DNA from: Chryseobacterium sp.
GTDB lineage: Bacteria; Bacteroidota; Bacteroidia; Flavobacteriales; Weeksellaceae
Length of the DNA stretch: 64,000 nucleotides
Reading direction: 5' to 3'
Assembly: GCA_003248755.1 (NCBI GenBank)
Contig: QFQW01000005.1
Span: 13,915 to 77,914 of the forward strand
Below, in pieces: positions 31,006 through 40,976 of the stretch. The position numbers and the translations under genes were made by a program. How positions within the stretch are numbered: position 1 is the stretch's first letter; each line of letters starts with the position of its first letter. The notes beneath the pieces are model-generated. The model made no database searches and was not told the origin of the DNA. It worked only from the letters and a program-made list of their open reading frames with translations.

Positions 31006-31620
31006 TTAAAATAAACCATTCAGTTCTGCATCTATTCTTTCCAAGATATAACCAAAATCTTCCGGCTTTTCTACAAAATCAAGGTTGTCAACATCTATGA
31101 TAAGAAGTTTTCCTTCTTTGTAGTTTTCAATCCAGTTTTGATATTTGTTATTCAATTTAGAAAGATAATCGATGCTGATTCCGGCTTCGTAATCACGTCC
31201 TCTTTTGGCAATTTGCTTTACCAGGGTCGGGATATCTGCTCTTAAGTAAATCAGCAAATCTGGTGCCGAAACAAAGTCTTTCATCAGGTTGAAAACTGAT
31301 AAATAGTTCTTAAAATCTCTTTCTGCAAGAAGGTTCATTTCAGCTAAATTTTCCGCAAAAATATGAGCATCTTCGTAGATCGTTCTGTCTTGGATGACGT
31401 TTTTTCCGCTTTCTCGGATTTCCTTCACTTGGCGGAATCTGCTTCCCAAAAAGTATATTTGAAGTGCAAAACTCCATTTTGACATATCACCATAGAAATC
31501 GTCCAGGTAAGGATTGTGATCCACATCTTCAAATTGAGCTTCCCAATTATAATGTTTTGATAACATTGTTGTTAGTGTGGTTTTTCCGGCTCCGATATTT
31601 CCTGTTACAGCTATATGCAT
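31006..31620 (-). CDS. Deoxynucleoside kinase
   Basis: A 204-residue dNK-family salvage kinase that phosphorylates deoxynucleosides with ATP. The P-loop GNIGAGKTTLTTMLSKHYNW is at residues 7-26, the DR[ST]-like catalytic/substrate motif DRTIYEDAHIFAENL near 98, and the lid arginines in AKRGRDYEAGIS near 145. It resembles bacterial dGK/dAK. It is preceded on the same strand by the 31679-32446 and 32451-33008 genes. Confidence 0.9.
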   Translation of the reverse strand: MHIAVTGNIGAGKTTLTTMLSKHYNWEAQFEDVDHNPYLDDFYGDMSKWSFALQIYFLGSRFRQVKEIRESGKNVIQDRTIYEDAHIFAENLAEMNLLAERDFKNYLSVFNLMKDFVSAPDLLIYLRADIPTLVKQIAKRGRDYEAGISIDYLSKLNNKYQNWIENYKEGKLLIIDVDNLDFVEKPEDFGYILERIDAELNGLF

Positions 31621-31678
31621 TTTTTATACGATTGATAGATAATAAATTGTCGAAAAGAAATCAATTATCGTTTATTGA

Positions 31679-32446
31679 TTAATTAAAGTTGTAAAGATAA
31701 AGTTTGTCTTGAATGAGCGCCAAAAATCCTGAGCTATTTTTATCCACAATTTTTGCCTGTTCGTTTTTGAAGATTTCCGATGTGAATTTTCCATCAAATA
31801 TAAAAATCGATTTGGCGCCAAAAATCAAAACATCATCGTTGGTTCTTCGGAGTTTTTTAGCATTATTGATGTTAGCTGAGAAAAGTAAATTGGCTTTTGT
31901 ATTATAAATATCAATGCTGTTTTCACGAAGAATATAGACCTTATTATTATAGACTAAAAAATCCTTTATCAAATCGGTATTGATATTAAAAGGAAAGGAA
32001 TTGATGACGGAGTTGCTTCGGAAGTTGTATTGTATTAAAGTTTTGTTGCTGTCATCAATCAACCAGACAAACTGTAGGTCTTCCGCATAAATAGATTTTA
32101 CAAACCCAAATTTTTGGCTAAGATTGATTTTCTGAATCTCGTTAAGATTCTGATCCAAGAATTTTATTTCCTGTAAGTTCTCAGAAAACATGACAATATT
32201 AAGAGGATTTGTGACGCTTTGAATTTTGTAAGGAAAAGTTAACATCAATTTTCCTAATTGTTTCCCAATAGAATCAAATTTTGTAAAACTAAAATCCTTA
32301 TTCTTATAAATATAAATATTACCATAATCATCTCCCAAGAGTTCTGTTGTATCGTTGAGCTGTAAGGAGTCTATATTAATTCTCTTTTGAGAAAAAATAA
32401 TGATTGAACTAAGTAATAATATGAATGTTAGTGATTTCAAAAACAA
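31679..32446 (-). CDS. Exported protein, beta-propeller-like, unknown function
   Basis: A 255-residue protein with a signal peptide (MFLKSLTFILLLSSIIIFSQ). The rest is a series of short beta strands with repeated Asp/Asn turns (DDYGNIYIYKNKDFSFTKFD, DLQFVWLIDDSNKTLIQYNF), suggesting a propeller. No named family recognised. It follows the DUF6759-like gene by 4 bases, so they form an operon. Confidence 0.65.
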   Translation of the reverse strand: MFLKSLTFILLLSSIIIFSQKRINIDSLQLNDTTELLGDDYGNIYIYKNKDFSFTKFDSIGKQLGKLMLTFPYKIQSVTNPLNIVMFSENLQEIKFLDQNLNEIQKINLSQKFGFVKSIYAEDLQFVWLIDDSNKTLIQYNFRSNSVINSFPFNINTDLIKDFLVYNNKVYILRENSIDIYNTKANLLFSANINNAKKLRRTNDDVLIFGAKSIFIFDGKFTSEIFKNEQAKIVDKNSSGFLALIQDKLYLYNFN

Positions 32447-32450
32447 TGAC

Positions 32451-33008
32451 TTATCCTCCTTTCAATGTGATGATAACATCTTTTGTGAACGTCTTGTTTT
32501 GGTTGTAGGTAGCATCACAGATAGATGTTGAAACATTATAATTACCTTTTTCTACAAGTATGAAATTTTGACCGTTGGAAGGAACGGTAAGATTGTAGAA
32601 TTTTTTTCCACTTATTTTGATAACAAGAGCACATTTGGATTTATTCACAAATTGAACGACAGTTTCTTTTTTATTAGGGTCATTATTGAATAAATTAGTA
32701 AGAACGGCTGCTGTATTTTTTGCTTGTTCTGAGGGTTCTCCTTTTGCAGCAGAAGTTCCGACTTTGGAAGTTTTTTCAATTTTATTCTCCGTCATTGGTG
32801 TTATGGTTGGTTTTGCAACTTGGGAAGAACCGCCGTATTTTAATGATAATGCTCGTTGTTTAAGCTCAGCAACAGCCGGGTGATTAGGATTGTTTCGGAT
32901 GAATTTTTCAACAACCGCTCTGTCTGTCGTTGTTTTTGCCTCAAAAACACTTTGGGAAAATGCGAAAAAGCCGGTTGAAAAAAGCAAAAGTAAAAATATC
33001 TTCTTCAT
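32451..33008 (-). CDS. Exported protein with C-terminal DUF6759-like domain
   Basis: A 185-residue protein with a signal peptide (MKKIFLLLLFSTGFFAFSQ), an N-terminal helical segment with a repeat-like RNNPNHPAVAELKQRALSLK, a low-complexity linker and a beta-rich C-terminal domain (about 113-185: QFVNKSKCALVIKISGKKFY ... VSTSICDATYNQ). The C-terminal domain is similar to the lipoprotein at 42705-43175, including Cys spacing, so these are paralogues. I recall such domains as DUF6759. Role unknown. Confidence 0.68.
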   Translation of the reverse strand: MKKIFLLLLFSTGFFAFSQSVFEAKTTTDRAVVEKFIRNNPNHPAVAELKQRALSLKYGGSSQVAKPTITPMTENKIEKTSKVGTSAAKGEPSEQAKNTAAVLTNLFNNDPNKKETVVQFVNKSKCALVIKISGKKFYNLTVPSNGQNFILVEKGNYNVSTSICDATYNQNKTFTKDVIITLKGG

Positions 33009-33184
33009 TATATATTGTATTCTGATTTTTTAATAAAACGTAAAAATAGATTAAATCTTGTGAAAATTTATAAAACTTAGATTAAATAATAATTAGTTTT
33101 TGTAATTATCTTTTAAAATATCAGAATAGACTAAGTTTTTGATATTAAGTATTATGAAGCCTGTTATTTTTTTATAAAAATCAC

Positions 33185-33192
33185 TATATTTG
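33185..33192 (+). promoter_or_regulatory. tsf promoter -7 box
   Basis: TATATTTG, an exact TAnnTTTG match, about 60 bases before the tsf ATG. No clear -33 box. tsf therefore appears to have its own promoter. Confidence 0.5.
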
Positions 33193-33251
33193 CACGCCGA
33201 AAAAGATGAAGTAGGTAAATCTGAAAAATTAAATAAAAAATAATCAATATT

Positions 33252-34079
33252 ATGTCTTATACACCAGTAGCTGCAGACGTAGCAAAACTTAGAAACACGA
33301 CAGGTGCAGGAATGATGGACTGCAAAAAAGCTCTAGTAGAAGCTGAGGGAGATTTTGAAAAAGCAATTGATATCCTTAGAAAAAAAGGACAAAAAGTTGC
33401 TGCTAACAGAGCGGACAGAGATTCTTCTGAAGGAGCTGTGATTGCAAGAGTTAATGAGGATAATACTTTAGGTGTTATTATTTCTTTGAACTGTGAAACT
33501 GACTTTGTTGCTAAAAACGAAGCATTCATCGAGTTAGCTTACGAATTGGCTGAAATGGCAATCTTTGCTGCTACAAAAGAAGAACTGTTGGCTACAGATT
33601 TCCACGGATTAACTGTTGCTGATAAATTGATCGAGCAGACAGGTGTTATTGGTGAGAAAATCGAGATTGGAGCATTCGAAAGAATCGAAGGTCCTTTCTT
33701 AGGAGCTTACATCCACGCTGGAAACAAAATTGCTTCCATTACTTCTCTATCTGCAAAAGTGGATGGAGCTGACGAAGTTGCAAAATCTGTTTCTATGCAA
33801 GTTGCGGCAATGAATCCAATTGCACTTGACGAAAATTCTGTTTCTCAAGAAACTATCGATAAAGAATTAGAGATCGAAAGACACAAATTAATTGAAGAAG
33901 GTAAGCCTGCAAACATTATTGATAATATCCTTAAAGGTAAAATGCAGAGATTCTACAAAGATAACACTTTGGTACATCAAGATTTTATCAAAGATTCTAG
34001 TGTATCAGTTGCTAACTATGTAAAATCTGTAAATGCAGATCTTAAAGTAACCGGCTTCATTAGAGTTGCCCTTTCTTAA
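33252..34079 (+). CDS. tsf: Elongation factor Ts
   Basis: A 275-residue guanine nucleotide exchange factor for EF-Tu. The N-terminal UBA-like region VAKLRNTTGAGMMDCKKALV and the signature GVIISLNCETDFVAKNEAF are clear. Length is typical of Bacteroidota. Unlike many genomes, rpsB is not directly upstream: the neighbour is a divergent DUF6759-like gene and tsf has its own promoter and terminator. Confidence 0.97.
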   Translation: MSYTPVAADVAKLRNTTGAGMMDCKKALVEAEGDFEKAIDILRKKGQKVAANRADRDSSEGAVIARVNEDNTLGVIISLNCETDFVAKNEAFIELAYELAEMAIFAATKEELLATDFHGLTVADKLIEQTGVIGEKIEIGAFERIEGPFLGAYIHAGNKIASITSLSAKVDGADEVAKSVSMQVAAMNPIALDENSVSQETIDKELEIERHKLIEEGKPANIIDNILKGKMQRFYKDNTLVHQDFIKDSSVSVANYVKSVNADLKVTGFIRVALS

Positions 34080-34103
34080 TTAAGATTCAGAACAAATAAA
34101 TCA

Positions 34104-34135
34104 AATCCTGCTGTATTTTTATAGCAGGATTTTTT
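34104..34135 (+). terminator. tsf terminator
   Basis: Perfect 9-bp stem AATCCTGCT / AGCAGGATT with a 10-base loop, followed by TTTT, 24 bases after the stop. Confidence 0.85.
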
Positions 34136-34152
34136 ATGTCATAATTATTGAA

Positions 34153-34160
34153 TATTTTTG
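34153..34160 (+). promoter_or_regulatory. -7 box of the first T9SS type B gene
   Basis: TATTTTTG, 18 bases before the ATG at 34179; the -33 region falls in the T run of the tsf terminator. Confidence 0.5.
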
Positions 34161-34178
34161 CAACCATTATTATGTTAA

Positions 34179-36518
34179 ATGAAATGTTCTTTTTTTTCAT
34201 ACAAGCTAGTTGTTATTCTGCTGCTGGTGTTTGGTTTTGCTGAGGCACAATTTATCAATGTCGATACGAGCTTAAGCGATGTAGCATTGGTAAACAAATT
34301 TTTTGGTACCCAGACTTGTATTACTGTTTCAAATATTTCTTTTAATGGCTCAACCAACGGAGGCAGTAATCCAAGCTATGGCTACTTTTCCAAAAATGGA
34401 AGCACATTCGATATTGATGAGGGAATCATTCTTTCTACAGGAATTGCAAAAGCCTCTGAGGGTCCTAATACGTACAGGCAGGATAACGGAAGTTCTTCCT
34501 GGCTCGGTGACCCTGATTTAGCGAATGCTTTTGGAAATTCCGTAGGCAGTTATAAAAATGCGACATATCTTGAGTTTGATTTTGTGTCTAACGAGAGTAA
34601 TGTCATTAGTTTTCAATATATGTTTCTTTCCGAAGAGTATGACAAATTTAAATCTATTAGTGGTTGCCAGTACTCGGATGCCTTTGCTTTTTTGATTAAG
34701 CCTACAGCGACCTCCGACCCTTATACAAATATAGCGCTAGTTCCCAATACAACTGATCCTGTTTCAGTAACTAATGTGCGTGGTTCTGGAGGGACTTGTC
34801 CTCCAAAAAATGAAAATTATTTTGGTACTTTTAATATAGAGTCTAATACTTCTACGTCTCCTACAAATTTTAATGGACAGACCAAAGTTTTAACGGCAAT
34901 CGCCAATGTTCAAGTCGGAATATCATATCATATAAAATTGGTTATCGCGGATGAAGGCACTACAGGTCACGATTCTGCGGTATTTTTAAAAAGCGGAAGT
35001 TTTGTCGGAAATATTAATATTGGTAACGATCTTACGGTTGATAATGCCGATCCAATTTGTGAAAATGTACCATATAGAATCCAGCCAAATCCACCTCTGG
35101 GTGATCCGTTGGCACAATATTCTTGGTTCAAAAACGGTGTCGCAATTACAACGGTTCCTTCAACTCAGCCTTATTATGATGTTCTAAATGATGAGGGAGA
35201 TTTTAGCGTTAAGGTGACACTTGGAAGCGGATGTCAATTGGAAGGAAATGTTAAAATCGAAAAAGCACCTGTAGCCAATATTGATTCAACCCCAATTCAA
35301 GTTTGTGATAATAACTTTGATGGTAAATATTCTGCGGTATTATCGGATTTCAATAGTCAGATAGTAACCAATTTTTCGAGAGATTTTAATGTTTCCTACT
35401 ATACGACTTCTGGAACTTTAATTGATCCAGATAAAGAATTTGTATTTACTGGTAGCCCTCAGACTATTAACGTTTCAGTAGGAGCATTTTCTTGTTCTCC
35501 AAAAATTTATCCTGTTCAGTTTTATTATGGGACTAAGCTGGGAGTTAATACAACTCCTACTTATCTTATTTGTGATGATGATCTTAGCGGAAGTAATGAT
35601 ATTAATCTAGCGGATTACGTAGCATTAATTACAAATGAAGCGGGTGTCACGCCAACTTATTTTGATACACAACCCAAGGTAGAAATAGGAGGGAATTCTA
35701 CTATCTCTAATTTACAAACAATCAGTGCAGATAAATCATTTTTTATAAGAATAGAAAAGTCCGGATCTTGTCCGAATTATAAAGAAGTAAAATTCAATTT
35801 TAGGCAACCGAAGAAATCAACAGTATTGAAAGATACGTTGATTTGTAAAGGAGCTTTGGTAGATTTAGATGCTGGTTTAGGCTTTACATCATACAAATGG
35901 TACAAAGCCTCTGACCCAGCAACAATACTTAGTATCGGTCATGATGTTCAAAATCTTTCTGCTGGTGATTATATTGTAGAGCTTGGATTCAATAGTTGTG
36001 TTTATCCACAATCTGTAAAAGTATCCGAAGCGACAGATCCCGTGATTAATAATGTCTTGATAGAAGGAACAACGGTAACAGTTTTAGTATCTGGAGGCAA
36101 ATCACCTTATCAATATGCTTTGGATAATGGGAGTTATCAACCTTCAAATGTTTTTAATAATGTGGAATTGGGAACTCATATTGTTTATGTAAAAGGTGAT
36201 GACGGATGTTCTATAATCAATCAAACATTTATAATCATTAATACACAAAATGTAATTACACCAAACAATGATGGGATTAATGATTATATAGATTACTCAT
36301 CCCTACTGACCAAATTGGAACCAAAATTTGAAGTTCATGATAGAAATGGGACTTTGGTGTTCCGGGGCGATGCTAATAATCATTTCATTTGGGATGGAAG
36401 ATTAAACGGACGGGTTTTGCCTACTTCTTCTTATTGGTACATTTTGGAATGGAACGAAATAGGTGTTTCTAATAGAACCCAACTTTCGGGTTGGATACTT
36501 TTAAAAAATAGAAACTGA
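34179..36518 (+). CDS. Surface protein with choice-of-anchor L and T9SS type B sorting domains
   Basis: A 779-residue secreted protein. Signal peptide to about residue 24 (GFAEAQ); a choice-of-anchor L-like domain (about 25-290, with NVISFQYMFLSEEYDKFK and VIADEGTTGHDSAVFLKSGS); Ig-like repeats; a C-terminal type B sorting (gliding motility-associated) domain with VITPNNDGINDYIDYS near residue 690, FEVHDRNGTLVF, and the ending SGWILLKNRN. It is exported by Sec and attached through T9SS. Its C-terminal ~240 residues are similar to those of the next gene, suggesting tandem duplication. Confidence 0.85.
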   Translation: MKCSFFSYKLVVILLLVFGFAEAQFINVDTSLSDVALVNKFFGTQTCITVSNISFNGSTNGGSNPSYGYFSKNGSTFDIDEGIILSTGIAKASEGPNTYRQDNGSSSWLGDPDLANAFGNSVGSYKNATYLEFDFVSNESNVISFQYMFLSEEYDKFKSISGCQYSDAFAFLIKPTATSDPYTNIALVPNTTDPVSVTNVRGSGGTCPPKNENYFGTFNIESNTSTSPTNFNGQTKVLTAIANVQVGISYHIKLVIADEGTTGHDSAVFLKSGSFVGNINIGNDLTVDNADPICENVPYRIQPNPPLGDPLAQYSWFKNGVAITTVPSTQPYYDVLNDEGDFSVKVTLGSGCQLEGNVKIEKAPVANIDSTPIQVCDNNFDGKYSAVLSDFNSQIVTNFSRDFNVSYYTTSGTLIDPDKEFVFTGSPQTINVSVGAFSCSPKIYPVQFYYGTKLGVNTTPTYLICDDDLSGSNDINLADYVALITNEAGVTPTYFDTQPKVEIGGNSTISNLQTISADKSFFIRIEKSGSCPNYKEVKFNFRQPKKSTVLKDTLICKGALVDLDAGLGFTSYKWYKASDPATILSIGHDVQNLSAGDYIVELGFNSCVYPQSVKVSEATDPVINNVLIEGTTVTVLVSGGKSPYQYALDNGSYQPSNVFNNVELGTHIVYVKGDDGCSIINQTFIIINTQNVITPNNDGINDYIDYSSLLTKLEPKFEVHDRNGTLVFRGDANNHFIWDGRLNGRVLPTSSYWYILEWNEIGVSNRTQLSGWILLKNRN

Positions 36519-36558
36519 TTTGTGAAAATTATAAACTATAGAAAAATAGTTTGAATTT

Positions 36559-36592
36559 TTCCGGTAATATAATTATTTACGGATTTTTATAA
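36559..36592 (+). terminator. Probable terminator after the first T9SS type B gene
   Basis: TCCG(G)TAA ... TTACGGA, a 7-bp stem with one bulged G, followed by TTTTTAT. Confidence 0.5.
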
Positions 36593-36615
36593 ATTTTGTA
36601 ATTTCAAATTTGGAA

Positions 36616-36642
36616 TAGCAATATCTGGTTGGGATATTGCTA
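36616..36642. promoter_or_regulatory. Perfect inverted repeat upstream of the second T9SS gene
   Basis: TAGCAATATC-TGGTTGG-GATATTGCTA, 10-bp arms, followed by six A's rather than T's, 45 bases before the -7 box at 36687. It is not a plus-strand terminator; an operator is possible. Confidence 0.4.
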
Positions 36643-36686
36643 AAAAACAGAATTAAATTAATTATATACAATAAAATCGTTTTTTC

Positions 36687-36694
36687 TACATTTG
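36687..36694 (+). promoter_or_regulatory. -7 box of the second T9SS type B gene
   Basis: TACATTTG matches TAnnTTTG. The transcript would begin near 36701, leaving only about 7 bases before ATG 36708 but 19 before ATG 36720, which favours the second start. Confidence 0.5.
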
Positions 36695-36719
36695 TAATAA
36701 TATTGATATGGTTATTACA

Positions 36720-39700
36720 ATGAATAAAGTTTTACTATTCCTTTTATTTCTTATTTTTTCGACAAAAATATTTGCACAGCTAGATAGAGAACATTGGTTT
36801 GCACCTATGTTTGATGGACAATCTAACAGTTCACCCTATCAATTCTTATATCTTTCTACTAATGAAACTACACCATTCTCGGTAATTGTATATAGTAATA
36901 ATAATGTTGTTTATCAAACCACAATCAGTAAAGGAGCTCCTCGGTCTATTAGTATTAGCAGAGGGTATATTATAACAAATAATACATCGGATCTGCATAA
37001 AGTTGGAACGATGGGGTTGTATGCTAAGGGAGATCGGCCGTTTTATGCTAGTTTACGTTTTGGGATGACAAATCATGCCGAGATTATTACTTCCAAGGGT
37101 ACTGCTGGTATTGGTACTAAATTTTATACTGCTGTTGTTCCTAATTCCTTATTAAACGGGGCAAGTTCAATAGATCCTCCTACTATGGGTTTTGGAGCCA
37201 GTTTTTTGGCAACTGAAGATAATACGACAGTAACGGTGAATAATTTTAAAAAGACTCTCAACTTTAATAATTATGGATCTGCAACTGGTTTTACATTTAC
37301 TTTAAATAAAGGACAGTCTTATATTATTGATGGACGAAGTAATAGTTTAAATAATAAAGACGGATTTATTGGAGCAACTGTCACTTCTGATAAGCCAATA
37401 TCAATGTCAAATGGTAGTTTCAATGGTCAATTTTCAACAATAGCTGATAGTAATAGTGGTACAGATATCTTTATGGATCAATCTGTGCCAGTGGAAAAAC
37501 TGGGAGATGAATTTGTAATAGTAAAAGGTTATGGCAAAATTGGAAATAGAATGGAAGGCGCAGTTATCGTAGCAACAAAACCCAACACTCAAATTTATGT
37601 CAATGATTCTTCAATACCTATTGCTACACTTGCCAATGCTGGAGATTATTATACTGTGGAGGAAACTAATTATATTGACAGAGGAAATAATCATTATAAT
37701 CTGCATATTAAGGCTTCGCAGAATATTTATGTTTATCAGATGATGGGAGGAGTAGAAGATTCATCAGCAGGTGGTACGCCCCTTGCAACTGGAGGTATGA
37801 ATTATATTCCACCGTTGAACTGCTATCTTCCAAAGAAAATTGATGAAATAGGAAGTATAAACGTTATAGGAAGTAATACATTTACTACCAAGTTGAATAT
37901 TATTACTGAAAAAGGAGCTACTGTAAAAGTGAATGGGGTTGTTCCTAATTCTCAATATGGCCCTTATGATACTTCTTCAATTACTGCGAATCAAAAATGG
38001 GTGACTTATTCAATCCCTAATCAAACGGGTAATATTACAGTGGTTTCTGATAGGGCTGTAACAGCTGGACTATCAGGAGGTAGTGTGTCGGCTGGCTATG
38101 GTGGTTATTTTGCAGGCTTTTCTTCGATTCCATTGATTTTGAAAACAGAGGGAGATTGTCTTCCCGGGGTTAAGCTTGCTGTTACAGAAGGTTTTACTTC
38201 GTATCAATGGGTGATTAAAGATAATACAGGTGCTTATGTTCCTGCTCCGGGTGTTAATAATACAAATACTTATGAGCCTGCTCAGGCTGGGATTTATGCC
38301 GTAATCATTCAGCAAGGTTCTTGTCCAGCAATACAGACTCAAGATTTTAAATTCTATAACTGTACCACTTATACCAATGTTAATTATGAAACTTGTTCTA
38401 GTGTAGACATTCCTCCTGCTTTCAGTCTAAGTACTCAAACATTGAATCCTGCAACTGTAAAAATTGATACGCCACCAAGTAAAGGAACTGCAATTCCACA
38501 ATCAGACGGGACTATAAAATATACTGCCAATGCTGGTGCTTCTGGTATTGATACATTTAAATATTCTTACTGCGGTGATGATGCGCTTCCGGATTGTGAA
38601 GTAGCCCAAGCAACGATTCAAATTAATCAGATTGTAGCTCAAGATGCGATTTTGAGAGAATGTGCTTCTACTTCAACAGCCATTTATGACCTAACTAAGG
38701 CTAATGTAACTTCCGATACTTCTGTCACAAAAGTTTATTATAAAACCTTAATTGGAGCACAAAATCAAGTTGTTGCAGATGTTATAAATAATTTTACAGC
38801 TTATCAAGCTGCAGATGTTATTGTATATGTAAGAATCAAAAATGCTAAAAATTGTGTTGCAATTCAGAAAATTGAATTGAAATCCAAAGCTTATCCTGTT
38901 GTGCAGGAGAATTTGTACACAAAAATGCATTGCGATGAGGAAGATGGACTTATTGATGGGAATTATATTGTCAATCCAAATGATATTACTCCAATTGTAT
39001 TGACAAGTGCAACAACATTTACTGTGAAGTATTATGATTCTCTTGTGAAAGCCGATGCAGGAGGAGCCGATAATATTACGGGAAATTATATTTTCACGTC
39101 TGCTAATGCAAAAATCTGGATAAGAGTGGAGTCATCCGAAGCTTGTGTAACGGTTAAAGAAATTACTTTAAATATTGGAAATAAAATTCCGCTCATTACA
39201 AATAACTTGATTGAGGATGTTTGTGATAAGGGGTTCGATAATACTGAGCAAGTGGATCTTTCAACCTATCTTCCTAAGCTTACAAGCCAAACAGGATTAG
39301 CGGCAACTTATTATGCAACAATGCCTGATGCGCTTAATGGACAAAATGCAATTCCTGCTCTGCAAACACTTGTAATGGGAACCACGGGAACTTTCTACGG
39401 TGTTATCAAAAATGCAAACTACTGTTCAGATGTTGCAACCATTAATCTTACTTTGATTATGGGAGGGCAGGCATCTACAACATTGCCTGCGAGCGTTCCA
39501 ATTTGTGAGCTGACTACTACTACGTTAGATGCAGGAACGGCTCATTTGTCTTATACGTGGTATAACGAAAATGATCCAACCACAATAATTGGAACAGGTT
39601 CAAAAATAGTTGTTGGTGTGGGGAAATATTTTGTAATTCTAATTTCTGCAAATGGTTGTGAATACAAGCAATTTGTTGAGGTTGTAGGTTTTCCGAAACC

Positions 39701-40976
39701 GGTTCTCAATATAGCAGCTTACAATGCAACGCTTTGCGATGATAATTTGGATGGAAAAATCAATTTGGTATTTTCAACGGATGTAACACCAAATATTTTA
39801 ACAAATAATAATAGTGATTTCAATGTAACTTATTATAATAATGCTGCGATGCTGTCAACCCAAGTATTACCGAATGCTTGGAGTTTTACGACGGATACCA
39901 GAGTCTATGTTAAAGTAAGTTCTTCATATTGTACGGATGTAACAGGGTTTATAGATTTCAAAATAGGAGCTAAGATTCCACTCCTTACAACCACCGATAC
40001 ACAACTAGTTTGTGATGATGATTTAGATGGTAAAAAGCTGGTTCAGAATCTTGATGGTTATATATCAGGATTTACTTCAGATCCTACAGTGACAGCTAAA
40101 TTTTATGTCAAAAAAACGGATGCACAAGCCAATGCTTCTAATAATGTAACAGAAGTTGCTGTTAATCAAACGCAGACGTTGTATGTCCGGCTTTCAAACG
40201 CAACATCGTGTCCTTCTTTAGCAGAATTAACAATCAAAATAAAAGTTCCGAAAAAATCAGATACGTTAAAAGATAAAACAATTTGTCCGGATGAGAAAAC
40301 CGATTTGGATGCTGGTATAGGATTTAGTAAATATGAATGGTACAGAGAGTCTGACCCGACAACAATGATTGGAAGCGGTCCAATAATTACAGATTTGCCG
40401 GTTGATAAATATTATGTAATTCTCACAGGGTTCTCACCAAACGATTGCCCTTACAAACAAAAAGTGGAAATAAAAGCCGCAGAATTACCAACTATTACAT
40501 CGATAGAAATTGCAGGAAGTACAGTGACGATAAATGTAAAAGGAGGAAAAGAACCTTACAAATATGCTATTGATAATGGCAATTATCAAGAATCTAATAT
40601 TTTCACAGATATTGCTCCGGGGTTACATAAGGTATATGTCGTGTCGGCAGATGATTGCGATCCTGTAGAAAAAGAATTTTCAGTCATTAAGATTTATAAT
40701 CTGATTACTCCAAATGGAGACGGTGTGAATGATGTATTGGATATGTCCCTTTTAAAATATAAGATTAATGTGAAGTTTGAGGTATTTAACAGACAAGGAA
40801 ATAGATTGTTCGAAGGAACTACCAACAATAATTATATCTGGGATGGAAAACAAAATGGAAAATCTCTGCCAACATCCAGCTACTGGTATATTATGCAATG
40901 GCAAGATTTTGAGAATTCTACGCCGGTAAAATATTCTGGCTGGATTCTTCTAAAGAATCGCAATACTGATCAATAA
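36720..40976 (+). CDS. Large surface protein with IgGFc-binding-like N-terminus and T9SS type B sorting domain
   Basis: A 1418-residue secreted protein. From ATG 36720 it starts MNKVLLFLLFLIFSTKIFAQ, a clean signal peptide (an ATG four codons earlier is less likely). The N-terminal ~450 residues resemble the bacterial IgGFc-binding-like domain (NMITP-type loops, GADAV-like strands). Then come several Ig/gliding-associated repeats, each with a CDDxxDG-like turn (LCDDNLDGKINLVF, VCDDDLDGKKLVQN). The C-terminal type B sorting domain has LITPNGDGVNDVLDMS and ends GWILLKNRNTDQ. It is a tandem paralogue of 34179-36518 in its last third. Probably cell-surface, possibly adhesive. Confidence 0.82.
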   Translation: MNKVLLFLLFLIFSTKIFAQLDREHWFAPMFDGQSNSSPYQFLYLSTNETTPFSVIVYSNNNVVYQTTISKGAPRSISISRGYIITNNTSDLHKVGTMGLYAKGDRPFYASLRFGMTNHAEIITSKGTAGIGTKFYTAVVPNSLLNGASSIDPPTMGFGASFLATEDNTTVTVNNFKKTLNFNNYGSATGFTFTLNKGQSYIIDGRSNSLNNKDGFIGATVTSDKPISMSNGSFNGQFSTIADSNSGTDIFMDQSVPVEKLGDEFVIVKGYGKIGNRMEGAVIVATKPNTQIYVNDSSIPIATLANAGDYYTVEETNYIDRGNNHYNLHIKASQNIYVYQMMGGVEDSSAGGTPLATGGMNYIPPLNCYLPKKIDEIGSINVIGSNTFTTKLNIITEKGATVKVNGVVPNSQYGPYDTSSITANQKWVTYSIPNQTGNITVVSDRAVTAGLSGGSVSAGYGGYFAGFSSIPLILKTEGDCLPGVKLAVTEGFTSYQWVIKDNTGAYVPAPGVNNTNTYEPAQAGIYAVIIQQGSCPAIQTQDFKFYNCTTYTNVNYETCSSVDIPPAFSLSTQTLNPATVKIDTPPSKGTAIPQSDGTIKYTANAGASGIDTFKYSYCGDDALPDCEVAQATIQINQIVAQDAILRECASTSTAIYDLTKANVTSDTSVTKVYYKTLIGAQNQVVADVINNFTAYQAADVIVYVRIKNAKNCVAIQKIELKSKAYPVVQENLYTKMHCDEEDGLIDGNYIVNPNDITPIVLTSATTFTVKYYDSLVKADAGGADNITGNYIFTSANAKIWIRVESSEACVTVKEITLNIGNKIPLITNNLIEDVCDKGFDNTEQVDLSTYLPKLTSQTGLAATYYATMPDALNGQNAIPALQTLVMGTTGTFYGVIKNANYCSDVATINLTLIMGGQASTTLPASVPICELTTTTLDAGTAHLSYTWYNENDPTTIIGTGSKIVVGVGKYFVILISANGCEYKQFVEVVGFPKPVLNIAAYNATLCDDNLDGKINLVFSTDVTPNILTNNNSDFNVTYYNNAAMLSTQVLPNAWSFTTDTRVYVKVSSSYCTDVTGFIDFKIGAKIPLLTTTDTQLVCDDDLDGKKLVQNLDGYISGFTSDPTVTAKFYVKKTDAQANASNNVTEVAVNQTQTLYVRLSNATSCPSLAELTIKIKVPKKSDTLKDKTICPDEKTDLDAGIGFSKYEWYRESDPTTMIGSGPIITDLPVDKYYVILTGFSPNDCPYKQKVEIKAAELPTITSIEIAGSTVTINVKGGKEPYKYAIDNGNYQESNIFTDIAPGLHKVYVVSADDCDPVEKEFSVIKIYNLITPNGDGVNDVLDMSLLKYKINVKFEVFNRQGNRLFEGTTNNNYIWDGKQNGKSLPTSSYWYIMQWQDFENSTPVKYSGWILLKNRNTDQ

